Source of the DNA: Psychroserpens sp. NJDZ02
Lineage (GTDB): Bacteria; Bacteroidota; Bacteroidia; Flavobacteriales; Flavobacteriaceae
Assembly: GCF_004843725.1 (NCBI RefSeq)
Contig: NZ_CP039451.1
Coordinates: 122,501-186,500, forward strand
Length of the DNA stretch: 64,000 nucleotides
Reading direction: 5' to 3'
Shown here in pieces: positions 9,804 to 19,740 of the stretch. Position 1 is the stretch's first letter; each line of letters opens with the position of its first letter. A program made the position numbers and the translations under genes. The notes below the pieces were generated by a model. The model made no database searches. It saw nothing but the letters and a program-made list of their open reading frames with translations, and was not told the DNA's origin.

Positions 9804-11336
9804 TTAAAAAGGTACGTCATTATCTTCTTCTGGTGCTCCAAAAGCATCATTAGCAGAAGGGAAATTATCTGGTGCAAATGTATTATCATTTGCGGCAGCA
9901 TTCATTTTACTATGAAATTCTTGTCCAAAAGGGGTATCAAAGTCATCTAAGTTATCAAACTTACCTAAATGTCCAATAAATTTAAGTCTAATACTTTCCA
10001 AACCACCATTACGGTGTTTTGCTACAATAAACTCTCCTTGACCTTCCGTAGGCGAGCGTTCTTCATCATCCCACTCATCAATTTTATAATATTCCGGTCT
10101 GTAAATAAAACTTACAATATCGGCATCCTGCTCAATCGCTCCAGATTCACGTAAATCGGATAGTAGAGGACGTTTACTTCCTCCACGCGTTTCTACAGCA
10201 CGCGATAGTTGCGATAGTGCAATTACTGGTAAACTTAATTCTTTAGCTAAAGCTTTTAAGTTACGCGAAATAGTCGATATCTCTTGTTCACGGTTACCAC
10301 CTGATCCGGCAGCTGTCATTAACTGTAAATAATCAATCATGATCATTCTAATACCGTGTTGCGATGCTAAACGACGTGCTTTTGCACGTAAATCAAAAAT
10401 AGAAAGTGAAGGTGTATCATCAATAAAAAGTGGTGCTTTTTCTAAAGCTTTTACTTTTACGTTAAGTTGTTCCCACTCGTGCTTCTCTAATTTACCTGTT
10501 CTCAGTTTTTCTGAAGACAATCCAGTTTCACTAGAAATTAAACGTGTAATTAACTGTACAGATGCCATCTCCAGAGAGAAAAAGGCTACTGGTATATTTG
10601 AATTTACAGCTACGTTTCGTGCCATAGTCAAAGTAAAGGCTGTTTTACCCATACCTGGACGTGCTGCAATAATAATTAAATCACTTTCCTGCCATCCAGA
10701 CGTCAATTTATCTAGTTTATTAAAACCAGAAGGCACCCCACTCATCCCCTCTTTTTTGGAGATTTCTTCAATTTTCTTTTTGGCTTGTATTACAAGGTCT
10801 TGCGCCGTTTCACTCGACTTTTTAATGTTTCCTTGTGTTACTTCATACAATCTAGATTCGGCTTTATCTAAAAGGTCGAATACATCTTGAGTTTCGTCAT
10901 AAGCTTCCTCTATAATTTCTGAAGAAATTTTAATCAAACTACGTTGAATAAACTTCTGCAAGATAATACGAGCATGAAATTCGATATGGGCAGAAGACGA
11001 TACTTTCTGCGTTAAGGAAATCAAATAAAAATCTCCACCAGCTAAATCTAAGGTCGAATTTGTCTTTAATTGAGTAGAAACTGTTAATAAATCTATGGGT
11101 TGACTTTCTTGAAACAACATAAAGATTGCTTCAAAAATGTGCTGATGCGCTTCTTTATAAAAAGCATCGGCACTTAAAATATCAATGACTTCATCAACCC
11201 CTTTTTTATCAATCATCATTGCACCAAGTACTACCTCCTCTAGGTCTAAAGCTTGAGGTGGAATCTTACCTTTTTCAAGGTTAATTATAGTGCTTCTATC
11301 AACTTGATAGCCTTTTACTTGATTGGGTTGCTTCAT
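9804..11336 (-). CDS. dnaB: Replicative DNA helicase DnaB
   Basis: Hexameric 5'-3' helicase of the replisome, 510 aa. The N-terminal primase-interacting domain (about 20-125) starts at PPQALDLEEVVLGAMM. A linker leads to the RecA-type motor, with Walker A ARPGMGKTAF near residue 225 and Walker B RMIMIDYLQLM. The DLRESGAIEQDAD segment is typical of DnaB. No intein is seen. The C-terminus is acidic and low in complexity. The next gene (AI-2E transporter) follows after 18 nt. Confidence 0.97.
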   Translation of the reverse strand: MKQPNQVKGYQVDRSTIINLEKGKIPPQALDLEEVVLGAMMIDKKGVDEVIDILSADAFYKEAHQHIFEAIFMLFQESQPIDLLTVSTQLKTNSTLDLAGGDFYLISLTQKVSSSAHIEFHARIILQKFIQRSLIKISSEIIEEAYDETQDVFDLLDKAESRLYEVTQGNIKKSSETAQDLVIQAKKKIEEISKKEGMSGVPSGFNKLDKLTSGWQESDLIIIAARPGMGKTAFTLTMARNVAVNSNIPVAFFSLEMASVQLITRLISSETGLSSEKLRTGKLEKHEWEQLNVKVKALEKAPLFIDDTPSLSIFDLRAKARRLASQHGIRMIMIDYLQLMTAAGSGGNREQEISTISRNLKALAKELSLPVIALSQLSRAVETRGGSKRPLLSDLRESGAIEQDADIVSFIYRPEYYKIDEWDDEERSPTEGQGEFIVAKHRNGGLESIRLKFIGHLGKFDNLDDFDTPFGQEFHSKMNAAANDNTFAPDNFPSANDAFGAPEEDNDVPF

Positions 11337-11522
11337 TTATATAATGTAATATTAAGTTAGAAACTTAATGCTCTTTTGGTTAATTATTGATTAAAAAAAC
11401 AGATTTAAGACTTAGCGAAAGTAAATAAATTGTTAAGAAATATTGAATTACAAAGTTACTCAATCTTAACAGGTCATCAACATTTATAGTGTTAATAAGT
11501 CTATTTTTTTGTTTATAAGCAT

Positions 11523-11550
11523 AAAAAAAAACCTGAAGCCTAAACTTCAG
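11523..11550 (-). terminator. Rho-independent terminator after accA
   Basis: Read on the minus strand, CTGAAG-TTTAGG-CTTCAG is followed by a long T run. It lies 30 nt past the accA stop. The rest of the 11337-11579 gap shows no gene. Confidence 0.8.
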
Positions 11551-11579
11551 ATTTATGTTAGCAAATGGATCTATAAGGT

Positions 11580-12533
11580 CTACCCCTTAAAAACGCCCAT
11601 TTCGCAATATTTTTCAATACGTTTATTTACTAATTCTTTTGGTGATAAGTTTTTAAACTCATCGTAAGCTTTAACAATTGCAGCAGATACCGTTTTAAAG
11701 GTTGTTGCTCTATCAGAATGCGCTCCACCAAGTGGCTCTTTAATGATTTCGTCAACAATTTTCATTTTTTTCATATCAGTAGGCGTTAATTTTAATGCCT
11801 CAGCTGCTAACTCTTTATATTCCCAACTTCTCCATAAAATAGACGAACAAGATTCAGGAGAAATTACTGAATACCAAGTGTTTTCCAACATCATAATCTT
11901 ATCTCCTACTCCAATACCTAATGCACCTCCAGAAGCCCCTTCACCAATCACTATGGTAATAATAGGCACTTTTAAACGTGTCATTTCTAAAATATTTCTG
12001 GCAATAGCTTCTCCTTGCCCACGTTCTTCTGCTTCTAAACCAGGATATGCTCCAGGTGTATCCAATAATGTAACTACAGGAATACCAAATTTTTCAGCAG
12101 ATTTCATCAATCGCAATGCTTTACGATATCCTTCTGGATTAGCCATACCAAAATTACGGTATTGTCTAGTTTTGGTATTGTATCCTTTTTGTTGGCCAAT
12201 AAACATAAAGCTTTGATCTCCAATTTTACCTAAACCACCAATCATAGCCTTATCATCCTTAAAACTTCTATCGCCATGAAGCTCTAAAAAAGAGTCACCA
12301 CAAAGTGATTTAATATAATCTAAAGTATATGGTCTATCTGGATGACGTGACATTTGTACACGCTGCCATGGGGTCAGGTTTTTGTATATTTCCTTTTTTG
12401 TTGCTACAAGCTTTTTCTCTATCTGCTTGCAAGTCTGTGTCACATCTACATCACTCTCTTCTCCAATAATTTGACACTTTCCTAGTTGTTCTTCTAGTTC
12501 TTTAATCGGTAATTCAAATTCTAAATATTCCAT
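11580..12533 (-). CDS. accA: Acetyl-CoA carboxylase carboxyltransferase subunit alpha
   Basis: With AccD it transfers CO2 from biotin to acetyl-CoA, the first step of fatty acid synthesis. The protein has 317 aa, full length. A helical N-terminus ([16 protein letters not shown]) is followed by the crotonase-like core. Conserved segments are [27 protein letters not shown] and the oxyanion-forming [15 protein letters not shown]. It is a single gene flanked by a terminator and a 109-nt gap. Confidence 0.97.
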   Translation of the reverse strand: MEYLEFELPIKELEEQLGKCQIIGEESDVDVTQTCKQIEKKLVATKKEIYKNLTPWQRVQMSRHPDRPYTLDYIKSLCGDSFLELHGDRSFKDDKAMIGGLGKIGDQSFMFIGQQKGYNTKTRQYRNFGMANPEGYRKALRLMKSAEKFGIPVVTLLDTPGAYPGLEAEERGQGEAIARNILEMTRLKVPIITIVIGEGASGGALGIGVGDKIMMLENTWYSVISPESCSSILWRSWEYKELAAEALKLTPTDMKKMKIVDEIIKEPLGGAHSDRATTFKTVSAAIVKAYDEFKNLSPKELVNKRIEKYCEMGVFKG

Positions 12534-12642
12534 AGGGAATGATAGTTTTGTTTATTTGTTAGCTAGCAAAATTACATATTTTTTATTTCAAATTTTAAGA
12601 ATTCGGCTAAAAAGCATCCTTTTTAACGTTAAAATTTGATAA

Positions 12643-13551
12643 TCAATCAGTTTGTTTGCTCTTGTTTTTTTTGAAGTTCTTCCAATTTTTTAAAATACCA
12701 TTACACAAAACGACGCCCAAAATAATAAAAGCTCCTATATAAAATGAAGATGACATTGTTTCTGACTCTGGAAATAACATTAGGGCTAAAACTATTCCGT
12801 AGATTGGCTCTAGATTGTATGTTAGTACAACTGTATATGGACTTATAAAACGCATTACATGTACCGAAGCGATAAATGCATAAGCAGTACATATTGAAGC
12901 CAAAACAAATAACCAAAGTCCATCAGACATTGAGATATTAAAATGGTTAGTATTAAAGCCTTCTCCAAAGCATAAAATATAAACAGAAATAAAAAACACA
13001 CCACTTATAAACTCATAAAACGAAATCTTAGTTGCGGAATGCTCTTCCATGAACTTACCATTAAGAACCGCAAATAATGATGATAAAAAGGCCGAAATAA
13101 CACCTAAAATCATACCGTCTATATATTTAAACTCGCTTCTAACAATTAAGTATATTCCAAAGACGACTATTAGACCAAAAACAATCTCGTAAGCAATAAT
13201 TTTACGTTTATATATGATTGGTTCTATAAATGAAGCAAAAAATGCACCCGTAGAAAACATTGCTAATGCTATTGACGCGTTTGACACTTGAATAGATCCA
13301 AAGAATGTAATCCAATGTAAAGCAATAATGACACCCGCAATAGCAAATTTAAATAAAGCTTTTTTGGTAATTGAGATATTAATCTTTGCAATTTTAATAT
13401 ATACAAACATTAAAACTGTAGCGATAAGCATCCTGTACCAGACTAAACTGACTGCATTTAAAGTAATTAACTTACCTATAATGGCTGTAAATCCAGCAAT
13501 AAATACTAGAAGATGTAAGTGTAAGTAATTTTTAAGCTTATCGTTTTGCAT
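12643..13551 (-). CDS. EamA/DMT-superfamily transporter
   Basis: The 302-aa membrane protein has about ten hydrophobic helices in two repeats, the drug/metabolite transporter layout. The first repeat includes LVWYRMLIATVLMF and the second ends with EPIYGIVLALMLFPE. These are typical metabolite exporters; the substrate is unknown. Its start overlaps the end of the LptF/G-type gene by 14 nt, so it is translated from the same mRNA. The C-terminus is Lys-rich, as expected for the cytoplasmic side. Confidence 0.88.
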   Translation of the reverse strand: MQNDKLKNYLHLHLLVFIAGFTAIIGKLITLNAVSLVWYRMLIATVLMFVYIKIAKINISITKKALFKFAIAGVIIALHWITFFGSIQVSNASIALAMFSTGAFFASFIEPIIYKRKIIAYEIVFGLIVVFGIYLIVRSEFKYIDGMILGVISAFLSSLFAVLNGKFMEEHSATKISFYEFISGVFFISVYILCFGEGFNTNHFNISMSDGLWLFVLASICTAYAFIASVHVMRFISPYTVVLTYNLEPIYGIVLALMLFPESETMSSSFYIGAFIILGVVLCNGILKNWKNFKKNKSKQTD

Positions 13552-14611
13552 TACGCAGTAAAATAATGGCTAAAATTCCAAAAATAATATTAGGAAACCA
13601 TACTGCCAATAACGGTGAAAAATCTGATTGAGAGGCCAATGTCCCAAAAATTTTATCAAAAAAGACAAAGATCATTGCAATACAGATACCAAAAGCTAAA
13701 TTAACTCCCATACCTCCTCTACGCTTTCTTGAAGATACGGCTACTGCAATAATAGTTAATATAAAAACAGACACTGGTAAACTCCACTTTTGATATTTAG
13801 CCAATTTATAGCGTCCTATATATTTAGATCCGCGTTGCTCTTCTCTATCAATAAATTTAACTAATTCATTATAACGGAGTGTTTCTGCAATATAGTCTTC
13901 TGGAGTTAAATCTTCTAAATCAAAATTAAAAATAGTGTCTTTTTTTCTTTGTATATCTAAAACATCATTATTCCCACCAATTATTCTTTTAACATAATTA
14001 CGTAAAACAAATGCAGAGTCCTCTTCCAAATATCTAATGTTCGAAGCGCTTATTTTATAACCCATTTTTTGACCTTCAAAATGCTCTAAAGTAAAATTAA
14101 CCCCTGTCCTATTTTTTGTATCAAAACTAGTAACATAAATAATATCGTTATCATTTATTTGTTTGAGAACATTGGTCGTATTATTAGTTTTCTTACCTGA
14201 AAGGTATTTATACTTAAAATTATTAAAACCTTTACTAGCGTTGGGCGCTAAATACAAACCTAGAATAATCGAAATAATCGCGACAATAGTTGCCCCTATT
14301 AAATAAGGTCTTAAAAATCGTGAAAATGATACACCTGAACTTAAAAAAGCAACAATCTCTGTATTATTGGCTAATTTGGAGGTAAACCAAATCACTGATA
14401 AAAATAAAAACAGGGGAAACAATAAGTGGGCAAAATATATTGTAAAGTCTAAAAAGTAGACCATAACTTCCCCAAAAGGCACATTTTTCTCTAATATTTT
14501 CCCTATTTTCTCAGCCAAATGCACTGTTATACCAATAGGTATAAACAACAATAGCATGACAGCAAAAGTCAGTAAATAACGTTTTAATATGTACCAGTCT
14601 AATATTTTCAT
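13538..14611 (-). CDS. LptF/LptG family permease (LPS export)
   Basis: The 357-aa YjgP/YjgQ-type protein has three N-terminal helices, a periplasmic beta-jellyroll part (about 125-270) and three C-terminal helices. The opening MKILDWYILKRYLLTF is typical. With LptB it forms the ABC transporter that extracts lipopolysaccharide from the inner membrane. The partner permease is not in this window, so LptF and LptG cannot be told apart. It sits 43 nt after tgt and overlaps the DMT transporter gene. Confidence 0.9.
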   Translation of the reverse strand: MKILDWYILKRYLLTFAVMLLLFIPIGITVHLAEKIGKILEKNVPFGEVMVYFLDFTIYFAHLLFPLFLFLSVIWFTSKLANNTEIVAFLSSGVSFSRFLRPYLIGATIVAIISIILGLYLAPNASKGFNNFKYKYLSGKKTNNTTNVLKQINDNDIIYVTSFDTKNRTGVNFTLEHFEGQKMGYKISASNIRYLEEDSAFVLRNYVKRIIGGNNDVLDIQRKKDTIFNFDLEDLTPEDYIAETLRYNELVKFIDREEQRGSKYIGRYKLAKYQKWSLPVSVFILTIIAVAVSSRKRRGGMGVNLAFGICIAMIFVFFDKIFGTLASQSDFSPLLAVWFPNIIFGILAIILLRNAKR

Positions 14612-14654
14612 TTTATCTTAACTTCTCTAAAAGAAAGTAATACTGTGATTTAAT

Positions 14655-15785
14655 TTAAAGTCTATTATCCATTTGTTTAACCATCTTGTCTTTCCATGCT
14701 CTAAAGTCTCCAGCTATGATATGTTTTCTTGCTTCTCGAGTTAACCACAAATAGAAACCTAAGTTGTGTATAGTTGCAATTTGCTTTCCTAATAATTCAT
14801 TCACATTAAATAAATGACGCAAATACGCTTTACTATATTCTGTATCTACATAGGTAATTCCCATTTCATCAATAGGAGAAAAGTCTTCTCGCCATTTCAA
14901 GTTTTTGATATTTATTGATCCATGTGCTGTAAACAACATACCGTTTCTAGCATTACGTGTTGGCATCACACAATCAAACATGTCCACACCAAGCGCAATA
15001 TTTTCCAAAATATTAATTGGTGTTCCAACCCCCATTAAATAACGTGGCTTATCCCAAGGTAATATATCAGTAACCACTTCTGTCATGGCATACATCTCAT
15101 CCGCCGGTTCTCCAACAGACAAACCTCCAATAGCATTTCCTTCTGCTCCAACACCCGCAATATATTCTGCAGACTGTTTACGCAAATCCTTATAAGTACT
15201 TCCTTGAACAATAGGAAAAAAGGATTGAGAATAATCGTATTTTAATGGTGTTTTTTCCAAATGCGTAATACAACGTTCTAACCAACGGTGTGTCATATGC
15301 ATAGATCGTCTAGCATAATTATAATCACACGGGTAAGGTGTACATTCATCAAATGCCATAATAATGTCAGCACCAATACTACGTTGTATTTCCATTACAT
15401 TTTCAGGAGCAAACATATGGTAACTTCCATCGATATGAGATTTAAATTTAACCCCTTCTTCTTTAATTTTATTATTTCCAGATAAAGAATAGACTTGATA
15501 ACCACCTGAATCAGTCAAAATATTTCTATCCCAATTCATAAATTTATGTAATCCACCTGCTTTTTCTAAAACATCAATTTGAGGTTTTAGGTATAAATGA
15601 TAGGTGTTTCCTAAAATAATATCAGGGTTTATATCGTCTTTTAGTTCTCTTTGGTGCACACCTTTCACAGAACCAACAGTTCCTACAGGCATAAAAATAG
15701 GTGTCTCAATGACACCATGGTCTGTAGTTATTACTCCTGCTCTTGCGTTACTTTGTGTGTCTTTAGCTTTTAAATCGAAAGTCAT
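14655..15785 (-). CDS. tgt: tRNA-guanine(34) transglycosylase, zinc cysteines absent
   Basis: Exchanges guanine 34 for the queuine precursor preQ1 in tRNAs with GUN anticodons. The protein has 376 aa from the ATG at 15785; 16 codons upstream stay open but do not look like Tgt. Catalytic and substrate motifs are present: ILTDSGGYQVYSL, GGLSVGEP, and the nucleophile Asp in GVDMFDCVMPTRNARNG. The usual zinc motif CxCxxC is replaced by SPIDEMGITYVDTEYSKAYL, so all three cysteines are missing, although the later His (TIHNLGFY) remains. First gene of tgt-lptF/G-DMT transporter. Confidence 0.95.
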   Translation of the reverse strand: MTFDLKAKDTQSNARAGVITTDHGVIETPIFMPVGTVGSVKGVHQRELKDDINPDIILGNTYHLYLKPQIDVLEKAGGLHKFMNWDRNILTDSGGYQVYSLSGNNKIKEEGVKFKSHIDGSYHMFAPENVMEIQRSIGADIIMAFDECTPYPCDYNYARRSMHMTHRWLERCITHLEKTPLKYDYSQSFFPIVQGSTYKDLRKQSAEYIAGVGAEGNAIGGLSVGEPADEMYAMTEVVTDILPWDKPRYLMGVGTPINILENIALGVDMFDCVMPTRNARNGMLFTAHGSINIKNLKWREDFSPIDEMGITYVDTEYSKAYLRHLFNVNELLGKQIATIHNLGFYLWLTREARKHIIAGDFRAWKDKMVKQMDNRL

Positions 15786-15995
15786 TTTATCTCTTAAATC
15801 TTCTGCCAGCAAATATATATAAGAAAAATACAAAGGGTCCTAAATAGTTGCTAAAATTGAAAAATTTGTTAGCGATTAGTATAAATATCTATAATTGTTA
15901 AGAAATCGGCCTATTTCGTTAATAAGTGTCATCAATAATCTTGGTAAAGGCATATTAAAAAACTAATTTTGAACAAAATAATTAACCCATACAAC

Positions 15996-16841
15996 ATGGC
16001 AAGCACACAACAATTAGAAGATTTAACTACTCAAGTACGTAGAGATATTTTACGTATGGTACACAAAGTAAATTCTGGACACCCAGGAGGTTCATTAGGT
16101 TGCGCAGAATTTCTGGTAGCACTTTATCAAGACATAATGGATAGAAAAGAAGGGTTTGATATGGACGGTATTGGAGAGGATCTATTTTTCCTTTCTAATG
16201 GTCATATTTCACCTGTATTTTATAGTGTTTTAGCAAGAAGCGGTTATTTCCCTGTAGAAGAATTAAACACCTTTAGATTAATAAATACAAGACTACAAGG
16301 ACATCCAACAACTCACGAAGGATTACCTGGTATTAGAATTGCGTCAGGATCTTTAGGACAAGGTTTAAGTGTTGCTTTAGGTGCTGCCCAAGCTAAAAAA
16401 TTAAATGGAGATAAACATCTAGTGTATAGTTTACATGGTGATGGGGAAATGCAAGAAGGTCAAAACTGGGAGGCAATTATGTATGCTTCAGGAAAAAAAG
16501 TAGATAACATTATCGCAACTATCGATTTAAATGGTCAGCAAATTGATGGATCTACAGATACTGTTTTACCTATGGGAAGTTTTAGAGCTAAATTTGAAGC
16601 TTTTGGATGGACTGTCTTAGACATAGAAGAAGGTAATAGTATTGATGCTATTTTAAAAGGAATGGCTGAAGCTAAAAGTTTAACAGGAAAAGGGAAACCA
16701 GTTTGCGTTTTACTTAAAACAGTAATGGGTAATGGCGTAGATTTTATGATGCATACACATGCTTGGCATGGCAAAGCACCAAATGATGAGCAATTAGCTA
16801 TTGGATTGGAGCAAAACCCTGAAACGTTAGGTGACTATTAA
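15996..16841 (+). CDS. Transketolase, N-terminal subunit
   Basis: The 281-aa protein is the thiamine-diphosphate-binding half of a split transketolase, which moves two-carbon units in the pentose phosphate pathway. Key segments are NSGHPGGSLGCAEFL, the GDGEMQEGQNWEA motif that binds the cofactor's Mg/diphosphate, and HAWHGKAPND. Start chosen at the ATG 15996 (MASTQQLEDL). A TTG nine codons upstream is also open. The C-terminal half follows after 20 nt. Confidence 0.94.
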   Translation: MASTQQLEDLTTQVRRDILRMVHKVNSGHPGGSLGCAEFLVALYQDIMDRKEGFDMDGIGEDLFFLSNGHISPVFYSVLARSGYFPVEELNTFRLINTRLQGHPTTHEGLPGIRIASGSLGQGLSVALGAAQAKKLNGDKHLVYSLHGDGEMQEGQNWEAIMYASGKKVDNIIATIDLNGQQIDGSTDTVLPMGSFRAKFEAFGWTVLDIEEGNSIDAILKGMAEAKSLTGKGKPVCVLLKTVMGNGVDFMMHTHAWHGKAPNDEQLAIGLEQNPETLGDY

Positions 16842-16861
16842 TCAACTTGAATTAAGACAAA

Positions 16862-17815
16862 ATGAAAACATATACAAATACAGGTAGTAAAGATACAAGA
16901 TCAGGTTTTGGAGACGGATTAACAGAATTAGGGAGAACAAATCCTAATGTTGTAGCACTTTGCGCAGATTTAATTGGTTCTTTAAAAATGAATCAGTTTA
17001 TAGAAGAAAATCCAGAACGTTTTTTTCAAATTGGAATTGCTGAAGCAAACATGATGGGGATTGCAGCAGGTTTAACTATTGGAGGTAAAATTCCTTTTAC
17101 AGGTACATTTGCTAACTTTTCTACTGGTCGTGTTTACGATCAAATAAGACAAAGTATTGCTTATTCTGATAAAAACGTAAAAATTTGTGCTTCTCATGCC
17201 GGTTTAACTTTAGGTGAAGATGGTGCAACGCACCAAATTCTTGAAGATATTGGATTAATGAAAATGCTTCCAGGAATGACTGTAATCAACACTTGTGATT
17301 ACAATCAAACTAAAGCAGCAACTATAGCTATTGCAGATCACGATGGTCCCGTTTACTTACGTTTTGGACGTCCAAAAGTAGCTAATTTCACAGCTGCTGA
17401 TCAAAAATTCGAAATTGGAAAAGCCGTCCATTTACAAGAAGGTACAGATGTGACCATCGTTGCTACTGGACATTTAGTTTGGGAAGCATTAGAAGCTGCT
17501 AAAGTCTTAAATGAAAGCGGTATTTCTGCGGAGGTCATAAACATTCACACCATAAAACCATTGGATGCTAATGCCATTATTGAATCTGTTAAGAAAACAA
17601 AATGTGTTGTTACAGCAGAAGAACATAATAAGCTAGGAGGTTTAGGAGAAAGTGTTTCTAGAATACTATCACAAAATCAACCGACACCTCAAGAGTTTGT
17701 TGCTACAGATGATACCTTTGGAGAATCTGGTACACCTGCACAACTTATGGAAAAATATGGTTTAAATGCCGAAGCAATTATTAATGCTTGCGAACGCGTT
17801 GTTAAACGAAAATAA
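16862..17815 (+). CDS. Transketolase, C-terminal subunit
   Basis: The 317-aa protein carries the pyrimidine-binding (middle) and C-terminal domains of the split transketolase. The GIAEANMMGIAAGL segment holds the Glu that activates thiamine. HAGLTLGEDGATHQ follows, and HTIKPLDANAI is in the C-terminal domain. It should form a heteromer with the preceding gene product. A strong terminator follows. Confidence 0.94.
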   Translation: MKTYTNTGSKDTRSGFGDGLTELGRTNPNVVALCADLIGSLKMNQFIEENPERFFQIGIAEANMMGIAAGLTIGGKIPFTGTFANFSTGRVYDQIRQSIAYSDKNVKICASHAGLTLGEDGATHQILEDIGLMKMLPGMTVINTCDYNQTKAATIAIADHDGPVYLRFGRPKVANFTAADQKFEIGKAVHLQEGTDVTIVATGHLVWEALEAAKVLNESGISAEVINIHTIKPLDANAIIESVKKTKCVVTAEEHNKLGGLGESVSRILSQNQPTPQEFVATDDTFGESGTPAQLMEKYGLNAEAIINACERVVKRK

Positions 17816-17836
17816 ACTAAAAACATCACTTATCAT

Positions 17837-17873
17837 AAGCGTTTAAAACTAATAATTTTAAACGCTTTTTTTT
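17837..17873 (+). terminator. Rho-independent terminator after transketolase
   Basis: AAGCGTTTAAAA and TTTTAAACGCTT form a 12-bp stem, followed by a T run. Confidence 0.88.
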
Positions 17874-17960
17874 GTTCTATAATCAAATTAGAGTTGAGTA
17901 TTTAAAATATATAGGCATAATAGTCGTTATAATTTGTGTTCATCAAATAAAACATCAATT

Positions 17961-18551
17961 ATGAGAAATTTAATTATAACGTCAATTACAACGCTATTAT
18001 TTTCGACATGTATTTACGCTCAAACAGAAAGTGGATTTGGCTTTAAAGGCGGATTAAACTATAATGGTAATGGGGATTACTTTGAATCTATTACCAATAA
18101 TTATCAAAATGCAGATCGAAATATAGGCTACCATATAGGAGTATTTGGTAAATTAGGCTCCAAAATTTATTTTAGACCAGAATTAGTCTACACAGCAACA
18201 AAAAGTGATTACGATGCAGGTTCTTTCGAGTTAAAAAAATTAGACGCCCCTTTATTGGTTGGGATTAATATTATAGGCCCCTTTCATCTTTTTGGTGGAC
18301 CATCACTACAATATATAGTAGATAGTGATTTTCAAAATTCAACAATTAATACTATCGAAAATGATTTTTCTATCGGCCTAAATTTTGGTATTGGCTTTAA
18401 CCTAAACAAAATTGGTATTGATTTAAGATATGAAAGAGGCTTCAATGATAACGAAGCTACTATTATAAATAACAACATCTCTTCTCTCAACCCTAACAGG
18501 CTAGACACAAGACCAGAACAGCTCATACTTAGTTTATCAATAATGCTATAA
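17961..18551 (+). CDS. Outer-membrane beta-barrel protein (PorT-like)
   Basis: The 196-aa protein has a signal peptide (MRNLIITSITTLLFSTCIYA, cut before Q). Alternating hydrophobic strands follow, typical of small barrels: GFGFKGGLNYNG near the start, YFRPELVYTAT in the middle and a closing LILSLSIML strand. Start chosen at 17961, where the signal peptide begins. A GTG nine codons upstream is open but unlikely. The exact role is unknown. It converges on the FKBP-like gene with a shared terminator between. Confidence 0.82.
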   Translation: MRNLIITSITTLLFSTCIYAQTESGFGFKGGLNYNGNGDYFESITNNYQNADRNIGYHIGVFGKLGSKIYFRPELVYTATKSDYDAGSFELKKLDAPLLVGINIIGPFHLFGGPSLQYIVDSDFQNSTINTIENDFSIGLNFGIGFNLNKIGIDLRYERGFNDNEATIINNNISSLNPNRLDTRPEQLILSLSIML

Positions 18552-18553
18552 AA

Positions 18554-18586
18554 TAAAAAAGAGCCACTTTAAAAGTGGCTCTTTTT
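18554..18586. terminator. Bidirectional terminator
   Basis: AAAAAGAGCCACTTT and AAAGTGGCTCTTTTT form a perfect 15-bp stem with A and T runs on both sides. It can therefore end both the plus-strand barrel gene and the minus-strand FKBP-like gene. Confidence 0.9.
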
Positions 18587-18610
18587 ATTAATATAACTTT
18601 TATTTAATTA

Positions 18611-19660
18611 CTAGTTATTATAATCTATTGAGATATTAGCTTCTAAATAATCTGATATACCGTTGTTATCAGAATCTACCAATGTAATAGTTTTAATAGT
18701 TATTACCCCATTAACTTCCTCACGTGATGTCTCATACTCGTTAGTTACCAAAACTGGTTCTACATCCCCATTATTAGTATCTACTACATAAACACTTTTC
18801 GTAATTTCATCTTTGGTAGAAACACCATCATTATCGTCATCATTATCTATAAAATTAGCAATACCATCATCATCTGTATCTTCATTAAAACCATCTCCAT
18901 CATTATCTAGATCTTCTAAATAAGAAGGTATAGAGTCTCCATCATAATCAGTAACAATTCTAGTAAGCATGTCAAATTTAAATATTAGCGGATAATAACT
19001 AGGTATTGTCGTTGTACCCGATGAAAAATACCCTAAACCTGAAGGTATAAAAACAGCTCCTATCCCAAAATTATGATTCGTAGTTGTACCATCTCCATTT
19101 TCGGTATAACCGTCTCTAGTTCTAAATTCAATTAAAGCTTCTCTAAACCCAGTAATTACACCAAATATAGTTCCACTAACAGATGACAGATTAAAAGGGT
19201 TATTAACCACATCTGCATTATCAAAAACAGTACCATCCAATAACATTCCTTCATAAGTTACTCCTGCAGCATCTAATGGATGAACAATCTCACCTCGGCC
19301 TTCTCTTAAACTCAAATAATAAAGTTTATAATCTATATCATCTTCCGTCACGACTTTACTTAATAATTCAGGTCGGTTAATCAATGGAATAGCATCTAAG
19401 TTTCCATTCTCAGAACTAATTGTATCAAAAACAATTTCAAAGTTATCATTAGGTATAGTATAGAGATCCCCAAATCCAAATTCATCATAATTATATGTAT
19501 GTGTACTAAGGTACTCTTCTATTTCAGCAATATTCTCATCATAAACTTCCTGTCTATCTCTTTCGACAAAAGTCGATGTATCATCGTCATCATCAGAATT
19601 ACATGCTACAGTTAGCATAAATACGGATAAAAGTGCCAAAGTAATTTTTCTTAATTTCAT
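18611..19660 (-). CDS. FKBP-like lipoprotein with calcium-type Asp repeats
   Basis: The 349-aa exported lipoprotein has signal MKLRKITLALLSVFMLTVAC; the lipid Cys is followed by an NSDDDDD export-type acidic stretch. The middle resembles an FKBP-type peptidyl-prolyl isomerase (GVTYEGMLLDGTVFDNA ... FVIPSGLGY-like). Near residues 245-300 there are thrombospondin type-3-like Asp repeats (DYDGDSIPSYLEDLDNDGDG) that probably bind calcium. Start chosen at 19660, where the signal peptide begins. A candidate minus-strand promoter, with TATCTTG near 19680-19686, lies just upstream. Confidence 0.85.
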   Translation of the reverse strand: MKLRKITLALLSVFMLTVACNSDDDDDTSTFVERDRQEVYDENIAEIEEYLSTHTYNYDEFGFGDLYTIPNDNFEIVFDTISSENGNLDAIPLINRPELLSKVVTEDDIDYKLYYLSLREGRGEIVHPLDAAGVTYEGMLLDGTVFDNADVVNNPFNLSSVSGTIFGVITGFREALIEFRTRDGYTENGDGTTTNHNFGIGAVFIPSGLGYFSSGTTTIPSYYPLIFKFDMLTRIVTDYDGDSIPSYLEDLDNDGDGFNEDTDDDGIANFIDNDDDNDGVSTKDEITKSVYVVDTNNGDVEPVLVTNEYETSREEVNGVITIKTITLVDSDNNGISDYLEANISIDYNN

Positions 19661-19740
19661 TATTCTTATTTTTGAAGTTGCAAGATACATTTTAATATAA
19701 TTTTGTACAATAACGTTAACGTCAATTTTAGAGAATTAAT

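Noticed and set aside
10339..10890. 183-codon plus-strand frame inside dnaB
   Set aside because: Antisense shadow of dnaB; the composition follows the complementary codons.
11743..12216. 157-codon plus-strand frame inside accA
   Set aside because: It is the mirror of a well-supported gene on the other strand, with no domain and no promoter.
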